This document shows positions 25,480-36,960 of a DNA stretch of 64,000 bases, one piece after another. Below the pieces are notes generated by a model, which made no database searches, was not told where the DNA came from, and saw only the letters and a list, made by a program, of their open reading frames with translations. Each line of letters opens with the position of its first letter. The first letter of the stretch is position 1. The position numbers and the translations under genes are program-made. The DNA is from Dromaius novaehollandiae (lineage: Eukaryota > Chordata > Aves > Casuariiformes > Dromaiidae): contig NC_088100.1 in NCBI RefSeq assembly GCF_036370855.1, positions 130,995,585-131,059,584 of the forward strand, given 5' to 3'.

Positions 25480-25870
25480 TTAGACTCCGACGCAGACGAG
25501 AGGCAGACGGCTAAGGAGGCTCAGGCTGGGCCTCGGCGAGCAACGCCCTGGATCACGCCGCCGGGCAGGACCACCACGTGCGGCCAGCGCAGGCTTCCAG
25601 AGCCGATCCCCAGGGAAGAGAAATCCCAGAAAACCTTCGTGTCTCTATCGTTCTGGTTTCGCGATGGGGGAGGCAGCCCCGGCTCTGTCTGCCCTCGGGA
25701 CACCCTCCCACCATCCCTCTCCTGGTACACGCTGGGCCCGAGCCGCTCCGGCCGCAGCACGCCTGGGGCAGGGGGTTGGGGTCCCAGCTGCCCTGCAGCG
25801 GGGCCAGAGGATGGAGGGGCTGCAAATCCTCGCGGGGAGCAGCGCCTTGACACCTTTAACATGACCCTTG
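25480..25870. other. CpG-rich island
   Basis: GC-rich patch with at least five overlapping frames on both strands (for example 25468-25923 plus, 25521-25880 and 25645-26028 minus). That pattern indicates base composition rather than coding. No recognised exon. Confidence 0.55.
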
Positions 25871-26579
25871 TGTCCCCCATGCAAGTGCTCCCCGAGAGCG
25901 AGCAAGCCTTCCAAAACCTTTAAGCTAAATAGATTGGACTTCCCCGTCTTTTCCCAGAAAGTCCTGGTTTCCAACCCTGTAGTCATTCCTACAGCTTTTC
26001 TCTCCCACCCTCCCTCACTCCTCTGCACTCCCCGCTTGGTCCTCCAGTGGATGCAAGGTTGCCATGCTTGTTCCCGAGAGGTTTTCCATCGGGACTACGT
26101 TTTTCATTCCCGTCTTGGCCTGGCCCTGCTCGCTACAGCAACGGAACATGGCCACGTTTCAGCCGGCCGCAAACCTTGCAAGTCGGAGGCTGATGCAAGC
26201 ACGACCGAGGCACCTCGTAGGTCACCGGGTCCTGCAACGCTGCTGGCAACTGTCTCACAAAACCTCAGTCACGAACAGCTCAACCTCCCCACTAAAAAAA
26301 ATAAATAAAAAGCTAAATTGATTTTAATTCTAATCATCCAGTGGGAAGGCTCCTCCGGAGTCGCACCCCTCCGAAGGCAAAACACCTCCTAATCTCCAGC
26401 CTAAACGCATTCACGGCCAGCGCGTGGCCATTTGCTCTTGTTTATGGCCATTTGTCCGTGCTGTGATGCAGTGACACCCGCAAGCATTTGCCAGCTACAA
26501 AGAGCCCCGAGGATGCAGGGAGTCCTGCCGCTCTCTTCCAGGGCTCTGCCACAGGGCGAGGGGGCAGAGGAGGGGTGAT
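25871..26579. other. Non-coding stretch
   Basis: No gene was recognised. A 146-codon frame at 25868-26308 is low in family-like features and has an alternative overlapping frame. The sequence passes abruptly from GC-rich to AT-rich at about 26580. Confidence 0.4.
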
Positions 26580-27460
26580 CTTCAGCATGAATACAGAAAT
26601 ATGAGAATAATCATATTCAAGAAGCTACTTTAGCCTGATTTGTTTATACATTATCCTAGCATTTTATTTTATTATGCACTTCAATAATGCAAGGGCTTAA
26701 GAGCTGAAAATGAGCATATTCCATGAGCTCAATATATTTCAGTTTGTACATCATCAATTGTTTTTCCCTGAGATTATGCAGTTTTACTTTATCATCCCTT
26801 TGATAACAATTTCTGCATAAAATCTGACTTTATATTTCATTTTTCCCCCGTCTGTTATCTTAGCAAAATACATCCAAAACACCCTTTGTACTGCTGTACT
26901 AATATAACAGATCAGGAGAAGCTGTGGCATAAGAAATCAAAACCATAATAATGTCTTTGGGTTTTGCATTTTAAATACTGCATTCATTGTTGCACTGAGG
27001 TTTGAGATCCCTTTTCAGACATTACTGAGATTACCTTTGGTAATGCCTATTTCATTGTACTTTGATATAAAATAATGTAAGTCATAAATCATCTAAGTGA
27101 CTGTCATTAGAGTGAAAAGCACCTACTTATGATATGTAACAATTTGCTTTTCTAATTTGAAGAGGATTGAGGTATTTTAATTATATAAGGTCTAAAGCCC
27201 TTGTGGATGAAATTAGAATTTAATGTAAAATCACTTTCTTCACAGAGCTGTAAGTTAGGAAATGATAGCAGCTATGGTCATCAATCTGTACTTTTGGGGT
27301 GGACTAAATATAGGAACACACTGAAACACTTCTATGAGTAAAGTTTCATAATTTCAGTAACAAAAGCTTGAGGAAAAACTCTTCTTGTATTTAACTTGTG
27401 TTGGTCTTAGAAAAAAAAAGTCTTTAACTTAGACAAAAACTACCTTTATAAGCAGAAATT
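26580..27460. promoter_or_regulatory. Long AT-rich candidate conserved non-coding block
   Basis: Nearly 900 bp without simple repeats, CpG or open frames of note. It is rich in homeodomain-like TAAT/ATTA, FOX-like TTGTTTATA near 26639-26647, and a GATA-like TTATCT in the interval 26850-26865. The texture (AT-rich, CpG-poor, information-dense, sharply bounded on the left by GC-rich DNA) is that of vertebrate ultraconserved-type enhancers. Conservation is inferred, not shown. Confidence 0.35.
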
Positions 27461-30399
27461 ATTTTAATGCAAAGAAACACTGGAATTGTGAGGTGGAGGA
27501 AAGTCATGGAAGTAGAGGTGGGATTAGACAGCGCGCACTATTGCAAATTATCCATTGGGAAGGCTGCTTCCTTTGGGGAGCTCGCTGGCGGTTCGGAGCC
27601 TTCTCCGTGCAGAACAGTTCAGAATTATTGGAGCACTTCCCTCGGAAGGTGATCAGGGCTCTGCACGTGTACATTGTGGAGACATTTAAAATTACGAGAG
27701 CTCTTCAAATTGTCTAAAACATTGATTCTTTATAAAATTGGTTTTTCAGCATTTTATTTCTTCAGTGACTGGGTAGTTACAGCAGAACAGAGACTGAGGT
27801 GCTTCTATCTGCGAGTGGGACTTTCTCTCAGCCTCCTTCCTTCTCCTTCCCTTGCTCCTCTCCCCTCCCATCTCTCTCTCTTTCTTTCTTTCTTAATAAG
27901 CTTTCTGGTTTCCCTTGCTGCTGGGATAGACACATTGGGCTTTGTTCTCGCTCATAAATCTCTCTCTGACCAAGAAACCGGGAAGTTATTAGGGGTGAAG
28001 AGAAGGTCAGGTTGAAAATTCGGTTTGATCAGACCTGTTCTAGCAGAACAGCACTATCCCCGCCTTTGCACAGAAATCCCAGGCAAAGCCGAGCGTGGCT
28101 CGGCTCGCGCTTGGAAGCCGCTCTCTCCAGAAGGAGCCTCCAACACGTTTCACAAAGGAGGCTGCAGGGACGCGAAGGCTTTAACAAGTAACCATCAGTT
28201 GGGATTTAGTTACGCGCACTTACAGATGCACATGCATGGCTTTTGCTAAAATCCCTTCTTTCTCTTACTAAAAATGAGCAACGATACAGCAGACCTCACA
28301 GATTCATTAAGCGGATTTAGGTGCGTGGTGTTTCAGAGGGAAACATTTTTCCCTCCAAAGATTTGAACTTGATCACACATGGGAAGGATGAATGCAACAT
28401 TTGCGTTCTTTCTCCTATTCATGAGTAGAGAAGTTTATCAAAGTACAACTACTACAACTTCCAGACTAAAGAGGGCTCTAATGCAGCCTATATGTAGGAC
28501 GCGGTGGATGTGCTGGGGCAGAGCAGGCTTCTTCCATCAGCTCTATCTTAGCTTGTGTAAACCAGCAAAGTTCAGTGGGGACCAGGGCAACAAAGAGGTT
28601 TCGCACCGCTACAGATTCCTGTGCACCGACCAGTTTAAGTCAGAATATGACAACTTGACTCACGATAATGAGTAATTAACTCACATAAGCAATCACAAGG
28701 AATCTATATGACTCCAGAGTTCACGATCTGTCCTACCATTAGCATTCCCAGAAAAAGCAAAAACCAAAAAGGTCCCCTCACATCCCTATTCTTTACTGAT
28801 CTTAGAGGAAGCATGTCAGTGTGCATCAACAGAGGAGAGATGAAGTATTAATTTAGAGGAATAATAAATAGATAACCTTCTAGGGAGCAATCTCATGGAT
28901 ATATTTTTATATAAATATATATATATAAATAGCCCCCCCACACATATAAGTTCATTGGTAATTTCTCACAGTCCAGAACATCTTCCATTTGCCTGATTTA
29001 AAATAAAACTATTTTGCCAAGACCTGGAGTAGAGCTTTATGCATTTTGTAAAAGGCCATATCAAAGTAAAAAGAACATATTACTGTGAATTTTTGTCAGC
29101 CTGAAATAACACCTGCCACACACAAGGTCTTTAGCCTTTCATGCACATCATAACTTCAGTCTAAATTTAAAGGAACAGGGAAAGCAATAGAGCAAAACTA
29201 CCCAGATGTTGTACGGTCTGTGCAATTGTAAATTTAAAAGTACCAGCTTTCCATCCAGATTTTAATGCACCAGAAACAATATGAAAATTCCAAGCCACAC
29301 TGGATTATTGAAATGTCTGGCCATTTTGAAATGAATTTTGGAACAGATGTACAGAGGTAGGCAATAAAGCTGTGATAATAAGGAACATTTCTACATCATC
29401 TCACAAAACTGCTAATCTATAATGAGGACCAAAACTATTCATGAGAGAGGGTGTTTTTCATTATTTTTTTCAGCTCCAGTTTGAGTGTTCCAGTTCCTTC
29501 ACTCAGTTGCTGGATTTTGGTAATGGTGTAAAGCATTCAGTAGCTATCTGACATCATCACTTCCAATCCATGACAGAGGCAAGTGACTAAGTAACTTCAT
29601 TTCTTCCTCTCTTTTATTGAGGAGAAACAGCACAAAAGGAGAGCAGCTTAACTAATTCATTGTGCTGTGTATCATTACATTGAACTTCAGGACCTATGCT
29701 TTTTAAGAGTGGTTACTGACTTTCGACATGTCCTTTTGGGGTATTCAGAGAAGTTCAGACATCACAATAGAGTCTGATTTTATGACTCTACAGAGCATCT
29801 GCACCTTGAAACAACGACCAGCAAAGCTCTGTCCCTCAAAAACCCCAACCTCAAAAACCACAGCGTGTTGGACGTTTTTGCTGTTAACACAGAAAAATGT
29901 CCCATTGCACTGTCAGGGGGATAAGATGGCCTCTAGATATAAGGCAGACAAGGCGGGTAAATCCTTCGTTAGACCCAGCAGACAAAGGTGGAGGAAACAG
30001 GCAAGCTTGCAGGCTCCTACTCCTTCTGCGGGTCACCTGAAAGTGAAAACGATGCCTTCTCGTAAGCGTGCAGGTGACCCAGAGAAGGGCTAACGTGCCT
30101 GACGGCTTGGCTAACGTTGCTGATAGATAGCCAACTAAATTACTTTGTCTATTAAAAGATATCACCATTTCCAACGCACCTCATCGTGCCAGCATAAAGC
30201 AGATTAGCCAGGCAAGTTGGGTGCTGTGCTGGATTAGGCTACATACCAAAGGCTTGAGTTTACACAGATTACTCACTGAATTTTTCAGGCTATCGGTTCT
30301 TCCTGTTCTGAAAAGGGAACAGATACTCACATTAACGTGGGCCGCTCTTAATTCGAAGGTTGCTAGACTTAAGTCATGTTTTTTCCCCACTAGGGACAA
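27461..30399. other. Non-coding stretch
   Basis: A polypyrimidine tract spans about 27831-27893 and an (AT)n-like tract 28895-28935. Small frames at 28379-28675 and 29728-30093 are unassigned. A weak MIR-like phrase in plus orientation lies near 29570-29640 (GGCAAGTGACTAAGTAAC followed by TTCATTTCTTCCTCTC) but is too degraded to call separately. Confidence 0.45.
27831..27893. repeat. Polypyrimidine tract
   Basis: C/T-only or nearly C/T-only on the plus strand, ending in TCTCTCTCTTTCTTTCTTTC. Low-complexity DNA; open frames through it are meaningless. Confidence 0.85.
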
Positions 30400-31390
30400 G
30401 AGTTGGCCGTGAGACGGTGCTCTGGATCTGCTCTTCCCCAGTCTTTGCCGCTATTCAGGACCCTCTCGCTGTTCCAGCGCAAAGCAGGAGCAAAAGACGG
30501 AGGGAGGAGAGGGGAACATCCGACTCGACCGCAGGCGCAGCGATATCTTTATTTAGGTGCGTTATCCGCGGGAATCTGGCCAGCTCCCCGAAGCGTTAAC
30601 CGGCGCTCAGGTGACTGGCAGAGCCGGCCCGACGAGCCGCAGACCCGCGGCTTTTACGCTGCTGCCAAAAGCCGGCAGCTTGGGCAGCCGGGGAGCACTA
30701 CGGGGCGGCTGCGGGGGAACCGCCGGCTTCTGGGTCGCTTCCCACCCTCCCTCCGTCTCCCTGGGAAGCTTCCATCCAGGCACGGACCAGGCCCAAAGCT
30801 GCTTGTGCGCGAGAGAGGACAGGCACACCAGCCCAGGTCACCTGCTCCTTCGCTCAAACCCCACCCAACAACTGCAGAGCTTTGGGGTTGCTTTGCTGTT
30901 TTTTTGTTCTTCTCAGCTCTGTTTTTGCTGCGGGCCTCCGTAACGTTCCCCGCGGGCCACCGGTGGCTGCGAGAATGCCACCGAACGGGTTTGCTCTTTT
31001 CTTAACCTGCGGAAAGGCCTGGCTTAGCGCGCTCTTTCACACCCACCTCGGCTCCGGGACAGCGTGTATTTTTACCTGAACGAGTTAGTGCAGCTACAGA
31101 GGAGGCAAAAAAGTGCAGAGCAGAACTGTCCCCTGGCCCGGGCAGCTCGCGGGCTGGGGAGCGACGGAGGAAAGAGGAGAGGAGCGAAAGGAGACAGCCG
31201 AGATGCCAAGAGCAGCCCGGCCGCACTGGCCGCAGCTCCCGCTTCCCGCGTGGCCCTTCCCGAGGGGCGGGCGGCCTCGGCACCTCCGCGGTGGGACTCG
31301 CCCCGCGCGGCAGCGGCAAGCGCGAGACCTCGTACGAGGGCACGGGGACGGAGCGGCGCAGCGTGAGACGGCTCCACGTCCCTTTGGTCA
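30400..31390. promoter_or_regulatory. Large CpG island, candidate orphan promoter
   Basis: About 1 kb of CpG-rich DNA in two lobes (30400-30980 and 31100-31390). The right lobe contains a GC-box-like GGGGCGGGC at 31264-31272. Frames of up to 200 codons overlap on both strands and match nothing. An island this size would normally mark a promoter; no exon is recognised on either side, so a non-coding RNA start or orphan island is possible. Confidence 0.5.
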
Positions 31391-33240
31391 CGTCTCCTTA
31401 TCCTCGGCATTCAGCTGGTGTTGGCTCACTAGTTCACCTGGGGAACAAAAGCATAATTAACAGCAGGATATTTAAAGGTACAAGTATTACGATTAGGAAT
31501 GACACAACAACTTGGAAGGTCAACAGCAGCCTCGGAGGTAGGGATCCAGCCGGCACATCATGAAATTGAGATTCGAACTCACCTTCTGCCGTGGGTTTTT
31601 TGTGTTGTTTTAGGGCAGTCTTAGTTCTACGTGATTCAGTTCCCCACACGTAAAATAAACATTGCTTTCTCTGTGTCTTGACTTACATGCATTTCCTACA
31701 CAGAAATCCAGAGCCCAGATCTCATCTGGGACTTTGAATGGGTTGTATAGAAGAAATCACTGCAATTACGTGGACGTGCACACACATGCACGCGCGCAGA
31801 GGTGGGCACACTGGAAGGGAGCATTCAAAGGACGTCTCCAAACCACCAAAGATGGTGAAAGTTTGGGTGATTTACTAACTTATAGCTGTTTCCATGTGTT
31901 AAGCTAAAGAATATAAACTAGGATTTACCCTGCTGTGAGCTGTGCCCCAGCTCGATGAAAACATGAAGTTGCGTTTCCTGGGCACGCAGGGATGGAGCAG
32001 ATGTTGACTCCAGTGGTGCCTCACATCAAAGGGGAAAAAAGCCTACATCCCATTTGCCCATCCTAGGCTAAATTTTATTTAGAGGGAACAGCTGGAGAAC
32101 AGAAGCTATATGACAACAAGAGGGTCTGAAAGAGGGCTATAGGTGTGTTTAGTATAGCAGTCAAAAATATATGTTTTTAATTAAACTTTTAATTTATGAA
32201 ACAATACAAAAGAAGAAAAATTACTGCAAGCATCACACAAACAATAACCTTTCAAAGTTACACAACATCGACCAGAATACACGCCGTGCGACACACCGAA
32301 GTTCACATTTCTGGCTTCTTGATTCTAAGCACAATTTTCTCAAACGCTGTCTGTCTGCCAGGTGAGCACCTAAACCACCGAGTCCAGGGAATCCTCCCAC
32401 TTGTGAATGTGGCCAATGCTTTTTTATCAATCCATCACAAAGAGTCAGAATATTTTGTTCTAGAAAAGCAAAGCTTTTCCACTGAAACTCTTTTTTACCA
32501 AATTCAACATAAATTTCCCAACAAACAAACAAAAAGTCAGAGAAAAAGCTTTGCCAAAAAGCTCTAATCTGAAATCATTGCAACTTTATAATGTAATTGG
32601 TGGCAGAAGATGCACAGAGAGCAGTGATGCATTTGGAAAGCAGGTCTTGTCAAAAGAGGTAATTATCCAAGAATACTATTATTTGTCCCAACCGTAATTT
32701 TACAACGGGAAGCACACAATCTCCTCAAGAGCTTGATTCGACCTTGGGTTATACCAGCTTTTAGAATAAAAGGAGCGGAGCAGCCACTATCAAAGGTGAT
32801 GCCTTATGTCCCAGGTTCCATGTTTGCTGTGATGGCTAAAGGATTTGGAGGTATCGTATCAAAGGCACACTCATAGCTACTGGAGAAGTGACGAATCCAG
32901 GTGCCATACCTGGAGCCATCCGAGGTACCCGGAGACACCCCCGGGCTTTCCGCTGCTCTTCCAGAAGGCGCAGGTCTCTTGCATGGCCTGTGTCACGTCT
33001 GCAAATCTCGTCCAGATGCTTCACGTACCAATCAAAGTTAAAATGGTCAATGAGCACCTACGTTTACCCACCTGAGTCACTCCCAGTGTCCTGATACCGA
33101 CCGATCTACTCACGGGGAGTCTAAAAAATAATAAATCTAAAGTAACCACCTGCAAAGATTAACACAAGAGCTTAAGCGTCTACTTGGGCAACTGCTGCCT
33201 CTGGACATTATTTTGAGTGCTGTACTGATTGCTCTCAAAG
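31391..33240. other. Non-coding stretch
   Basis: No gene was recognised. It holds a 25-bp alternating purine-pyrimidine segment at 31774-31798 and an AT-rich part at 32150-32290. Overlapping frames at 32196-32567 and 32233-32532 on opposite strands are judged chance. Confidence 0.45.
31774..31798. repeat. Alternating purine-pyrimidine tract (Z-DNA prone)
   Basis: All 25 bases alternate purine and pyrimidine, with a central CACACACA and a CGCGCG end. Such tracts can flip to Z-DNA under negative supercoiling; whether this one does is unknown. Confidence 0.8.
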
Positions 33241-33532
33241 TCACGGAATAACATATCTGAAAAAGACCTCAAGAGGTTTTCTAACATACCTTTCCCAAAA
33301 CTACCCTCAAGATAGGATTGATTATATTTGATTCCTTCCTGATAAGTGATTTTCTAACCTCTTCCCAATGAGCTCCAATAATGGAAACTTCTCAGCCTCA
33401 CCAGGCAATCTATTCTAGTTCTTTGCTACTACAATTTCTGGAAACATTTTCCTAGCACCTAATTTGAAAGTTCCTTGCTGCAATTTTGGCCCCTGACAAA
33501 AATTTGGAAAACAGATTACTCACTTGATTTTC

Positions 33533-33730
33533 TCAAAAGCCTTCACCATACTGGAAGACACCTGTGTCGACCGTGGGCAGTGCCTCTCGGAGGCAAAAAA
33601 AAAAAAAAAAAAAAAAGTTAGTCCTTCCAATTTCTCCTCGTAAGCCGTGCTTCTCAGACCTTTGATCATTTGAAAGCTTATCCTCTGGACTCTTTCCAAT
33701 GGATCCACATTCTTTGAACAATAATAGCAA
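33533..33730 (-). pseudogene. Decayed CR1 ORF2 C-terminal piece
   Basis: On the minus strand the peptide LERVQRISFQMIKGL followed by STAYEEKLEGL matches the CR1 C-terminal block LEKVQRRATKMIKGL...YEERL. The A22 tract then reads as poly-phenylalanine and destroys the frame. It lies downstream, in element sense, of the reverse transcriptase remnant, as expected for one degraded copy. Confidence 0.78.
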
Positions 33731-33976
33731 AAAAAAGCTGAGACTTCATCAGTGCTGAGCAGTACATATGTTATCTAGAAGGGTAGACACTTAATAAATT
33801 CCCAGTATGAGGACTGCCTTTCTTTACAATACTGTCAGGAGTTTTGGGTGTTTTTTTTTTTTTTTTTTTTTGCATTCAGCTTGTGATAGGCTATAATTCA
33901 CCAAAATTCTTCTGAAGCACTGTTATCTGCCCGGTGCTTATGCATCCCATGTTCATGCAGTTGATTCCTTCCAAGG

Positions 33977-34282
33977 TTAGTCCTCTGTCTTTGTCCCTGC
34001 TGAATTTAATTCTTTTTCTTGGACCAGTTCCTCAATTTGTATATGCCATTTTGAATTCCTAATCCTGTCCTCCAATATATTTGCAGTCCCTTCCAGCTTC
34101 ATGTTGCCTGCAAATTTAATAAGCATACTCTCTCCTGCGCTGTGCAAATCATTAAGGAGAAGAGCGCACAGAGCTGGCACGAGGACAGAGAGCTGTGCAA
34201 TACTGCACATCACATCCTTCCAACTGGAGAGGGGAACACCGATAACGACACTCTGGATACAATTATCCAACTCATTTTGCAC
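33977..34282 (-). pseudogene. Decayed CR1 reverse transcriptase (catalytic region)
   Basis: The minus strand stays open for 101 codons and keeps the outline of the CR1 reverse transcriptase around its catalytic box: a GVP...S block, then LVPALCALLLNDL, where intact copies have a GPVLF-xxx-NDL-like block, then LIKFAGNMKLEG. The catalytic F-A-D-D is replaced by F-A-G-N (34103-34114), so both essential aspartates are gone. An insertion of about 8 residues between the GVP block and the LVPAL block also disrupts the fold. It is part of the surrounding CR1 fossil and cannot be active. Its openness is luck or residual structure, not selection. Confidence 0.8.
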
Positions 34283-34380
34283 TCATAGGAGCCTCATCTG
34301 GTTTAATCTCTTTTCCTCTCTACTCTTTTCCTTAAAGGATACACTTTCCATTTACCCTTTTCCAGTGTGCTCTCAGGGAA

Positions 34381-34416
34381 GAAGAAAAAGAAAGAAAGAA
34401 AGAAAGAAAGAAAAAA
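34381..34416. repeat. (GAAA)n microsatellite
   Basis: About seven GAAA units lie some 60 bp beyond the truncated 5' end of the antisense CR1. It is a polypurine tract on the plus strand. No link with the CR1 insertion can be proven. Confidence 0.93.
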
Positions 34417-36119
34417 GCTAATGGTTCAGGGATAGCTTCAAAACCTAAAATTCATCGGACCTTAAGCAGTGAGTAAACGTCCTTTCCATCCAGGTGCTTC
34501 TCCCTTCCCTACTCTACTACTCTAAGCTGAGATCTAACTTCCTCACTGATGATATTGTATCCAATTTATTGATTTAAATAAAATCTTCTGACTGGGACTG
34601 CGTGGGAATTTTCAAAATGTCAGAGAATTTAGCTGCGCATTCAGCACTTGAGCCTAGTAATTTACAGAGAAACTTGAGACCTTAGCTATACCTCACGGTC
34701 TGACTTGAAATTAGAGCCGCAATTGCTCAGGCAAAAGGTCAGATGTACCTGAAATGCAAGTCTTGGCTCTGGCAATGACTTCAGCCCGTAAATGCACTGA
34801 CTGAAGGGATGACAAGTCTAGATTAGATAGAATCAAAAATTCTTTGTTTCCCATCCTGATATATAGGCCCAAAAATGGAATGAAAAGAAGGGAAGCTACA
34901 GAACTATGGCTCAAAAAGTAGCGTCTTCCCAGAATTTCCTAGCGTTACCACAAGAAATAAGCACTTCTGCCTCTCTGGAGACAACCAGGAAAGTAATCCA
35001 AATTAATTGTAAGGCAGGATTAGTTAAATCAACTAATTGGTTAATTATACCTCACTGAGGAAATACTTACTGAGACTTAAGGTATACTAAATCCATTTTC
35101 AAAGCCACACAAAATTCAGGCAGCTTTCGTTCAGCACCAGGGTGTCTACACAGCTCATGCACTGAAAATTCGCACCTAATTCCTATTAACTTCCTGAGTG
35201 TCCCTCTGGGGACAAACTAACACAAAAATGGAGTGAGCATCACAGATTTTTTTTTTTTTTTTAAATACGAATAGCTCGATGATTCAGACTTGGACCGAAA
35301 TCTGTTTCCTATGCGTTACTTAATCAGGCAGTTTCATTTGAGCAAGAGGAGCCAAAAATAGAGCTGTGTAAAAGCGTTCGGATCCGCATACAAAATGGAC
35401 CTCGCTCCACTCCCCCGTGCCCAGGCTTCCCAGCAGCCTCCCATATCCCCATGACCGGTGAGCATCTCACGAGGTCTACAAAGTCTTGGGGCAACATGGC
35501 GCTAGCAGCAAACCCTGCCTAAAGTACGATTTTGTACTGAAATCAGGCATCGAAATAGAAAGAAAAAAAAAAAACCCAACACCCTACTTTCCTCCTGGTA
35601 GGCTGTGAAAATCCCATGGAAGTGGTCAGTTTTGAATGCGTTTGCCCTGAGAAATGCAGAGGAGAACTCATTTCTAATTCCACCCCCCACAGACACACAC
35701 ACAAATGTTTTGTTGAACTGATGAAGAAGCGCTTTCGCTGACCTTTTGGAAGTAGTTAGAGGAAGATATTTTTGAACCTATACCTAAAAACAGATTCAAT
35801 AAAAACAGGCAAAGATGGAATAGTCTTACCCACCAAGCTACACAGCTAGCTCTCTTGCAACCAAAAAAGGAATTTTTTGATGTTTTTATGGCCTTCATTG
35901 CAAAGCAAAAGCTTGTACCAAATTCTCTGGCATCTAGTTGCATGTCAAGGAAAGGATCATTTACAAATGACACTGGAAAACTTCCATTTTATACTATATA
36001 GGACATGTAGAAAGGGGAAACTCTGCATCTCCCCACAGATATTTCACAAGCCTTTTTCAGACCAAACCCAGCTTCCACGGGCAGCGTAAGACCAACCTCT
36101 TGGGAGCAGCTTTCTCTTT
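34417..36119. other. Non-coding stretch
   Basis: No gene was recognised. It includes a T-run near 35249-35264, an A-run at about 35563-35574 and a short (CA)n near 35692-35702. Phrases at 34605-34650 and 35085-35180 faintly recall an old sauropsid repeat with AATTTTCAAAA words but are too diverged to call. Confidence 0.45.
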
Positions 36120-36124
36120 AGCCT

Positions 36125-36960
36125 AGTGCCGTGGCCTGGCTTTGCCGCCCAGAAAGCGAGCACAAAAGGCGGTGGTTCCCACGTTAGCCTCCGTTTGCCC
36201 AGCCCAGCTCGCACCTGGGGAGGCACCGAAGCACCCTGCGCTGGCGGAACGCCCATCCCTCCGGCCCTCCTCCACCTCCTCGAGGGCATCCGCCGGGCAG
36301 GGACGGCCCAAGGCCCATTGCCCATTGCCCAGCGTCTGCAGCACCTCCTCACCCTGCCCTGCCGGTCGGGTGGACGACGGCTCTGGTCGTGTTCCAAGCG
36401 AGCAGGCAGCGCTGGGAAGAGGTCGCGGCCGTCTCGTCTGAACGTGGTGCGACTCCAAGCCCAACTGAAAGGAGCCGCAAAGCAGCCAAAACTGAACCCA
36501 CTTCTCAAACAGCAATGAAAGCATCCCAGCAACTCCAAAAGGGCCCATTAGCTCTGTCGCTGGGTGCTTTTCCAGCGGAAACTAGAGCAACCGACTTTCT
36601 AAAACGGGTAAAACGCAATGAGACAGCAAAGAGGTGCAAAGCACCTTGTAAACTCATTGCCCCGACCTGGACGGTCCCCGTCTGCAAGGCCGCTCTCAGC
36701 CCAGCCGTCCTTCGTCAGGGGCCCAACGGGGCCGCGCTCCTGCTCGCCGCGCTTCTCCCACCCTCCTCTGCCGCCGTGGGATGCGCTCCGGAGGGTCCCC
36801 TCGGGCGAACGTGTCCCTCGCTCGGGGGAACACGCGCTGTTTCTCCCCGGCCGAGCGACGGTGCCTGACCCAGGGAGGCAGCAGGCAGCTGTGCTCTCCG
36901 CTGCGCCAGCCCGGCCTGCTCGGCGGGACACGTCGGCACACAGCAACGGCCGGCACGTAA
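36125..36960. other. CpG-rich island
   Basis: About 830 bp of GC- and CpG-rich DNA. At least eight frames over 90 codons overlap on both strands (for example 36044-36538 minus, 36389-36868 plus, 36618-37061 plus), so none is credible as a gene. A short CCCATTG duplication lies near 36315-36330. Promoter activity is possible but unsupported. Confidence 0.6.

Larger units (their letters stand above)
33241..34325 (-). mobile_element. CR1-type LINE fragment, antisense, 3' part
   Basis: Read on the minus strand this is the 3' kilobase of a CR1-like non-LTR retrotransposon. From right to left on the plus strand come the end of the reverse transcriptase, the C-terminal ORF2 region and the 3' untranslated region, ending near 33241 with a degenerate form of the usual GAATCA-GGTTGGAA tail. 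Plus-strand phrases such as GACCTCAAGAGGTTTTCTAA, CAATGAGCTCCAATAATGGA, TTTTGAATTCCTAATCCTGT and GCAAATTTAATAAGCATACT match antisense CR1 consensus from turtle- and crocodile-like families. It is broken by an A22 run (33595-33616) and a T21 run (33851-33871). It is 5'-truncated, as most CR1 copies are. Divergence suggests an old insertion. Confidence 0.88.

Noticed and set aside
29570..29640. Plus-orientation MIR fragment
   Set aside because: Only a short phrase (GGCAAGTGACTAAGTAAC) fits; the rest of the body is absent.
30403..31005. 200-codon plus-strand frame
   Set aside because: Composition-driven in a CpG island, with at least two rival frames on both strands and no recognisable domain.
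31567..31583. T-loop-like word (minus strand GAGTTCGAATCTC) as a tRNA gene
   Set aside because: No matching acceptor, D or anticodon arms could be placed around it; a SINE or chance match is more likely.
34605..35180. Pieces resembling a common turtle-type repeat (AATTTTCAAAA words)
   Set aside because: Matches are under 20 bases and scattered, so they cannot be told from chance.
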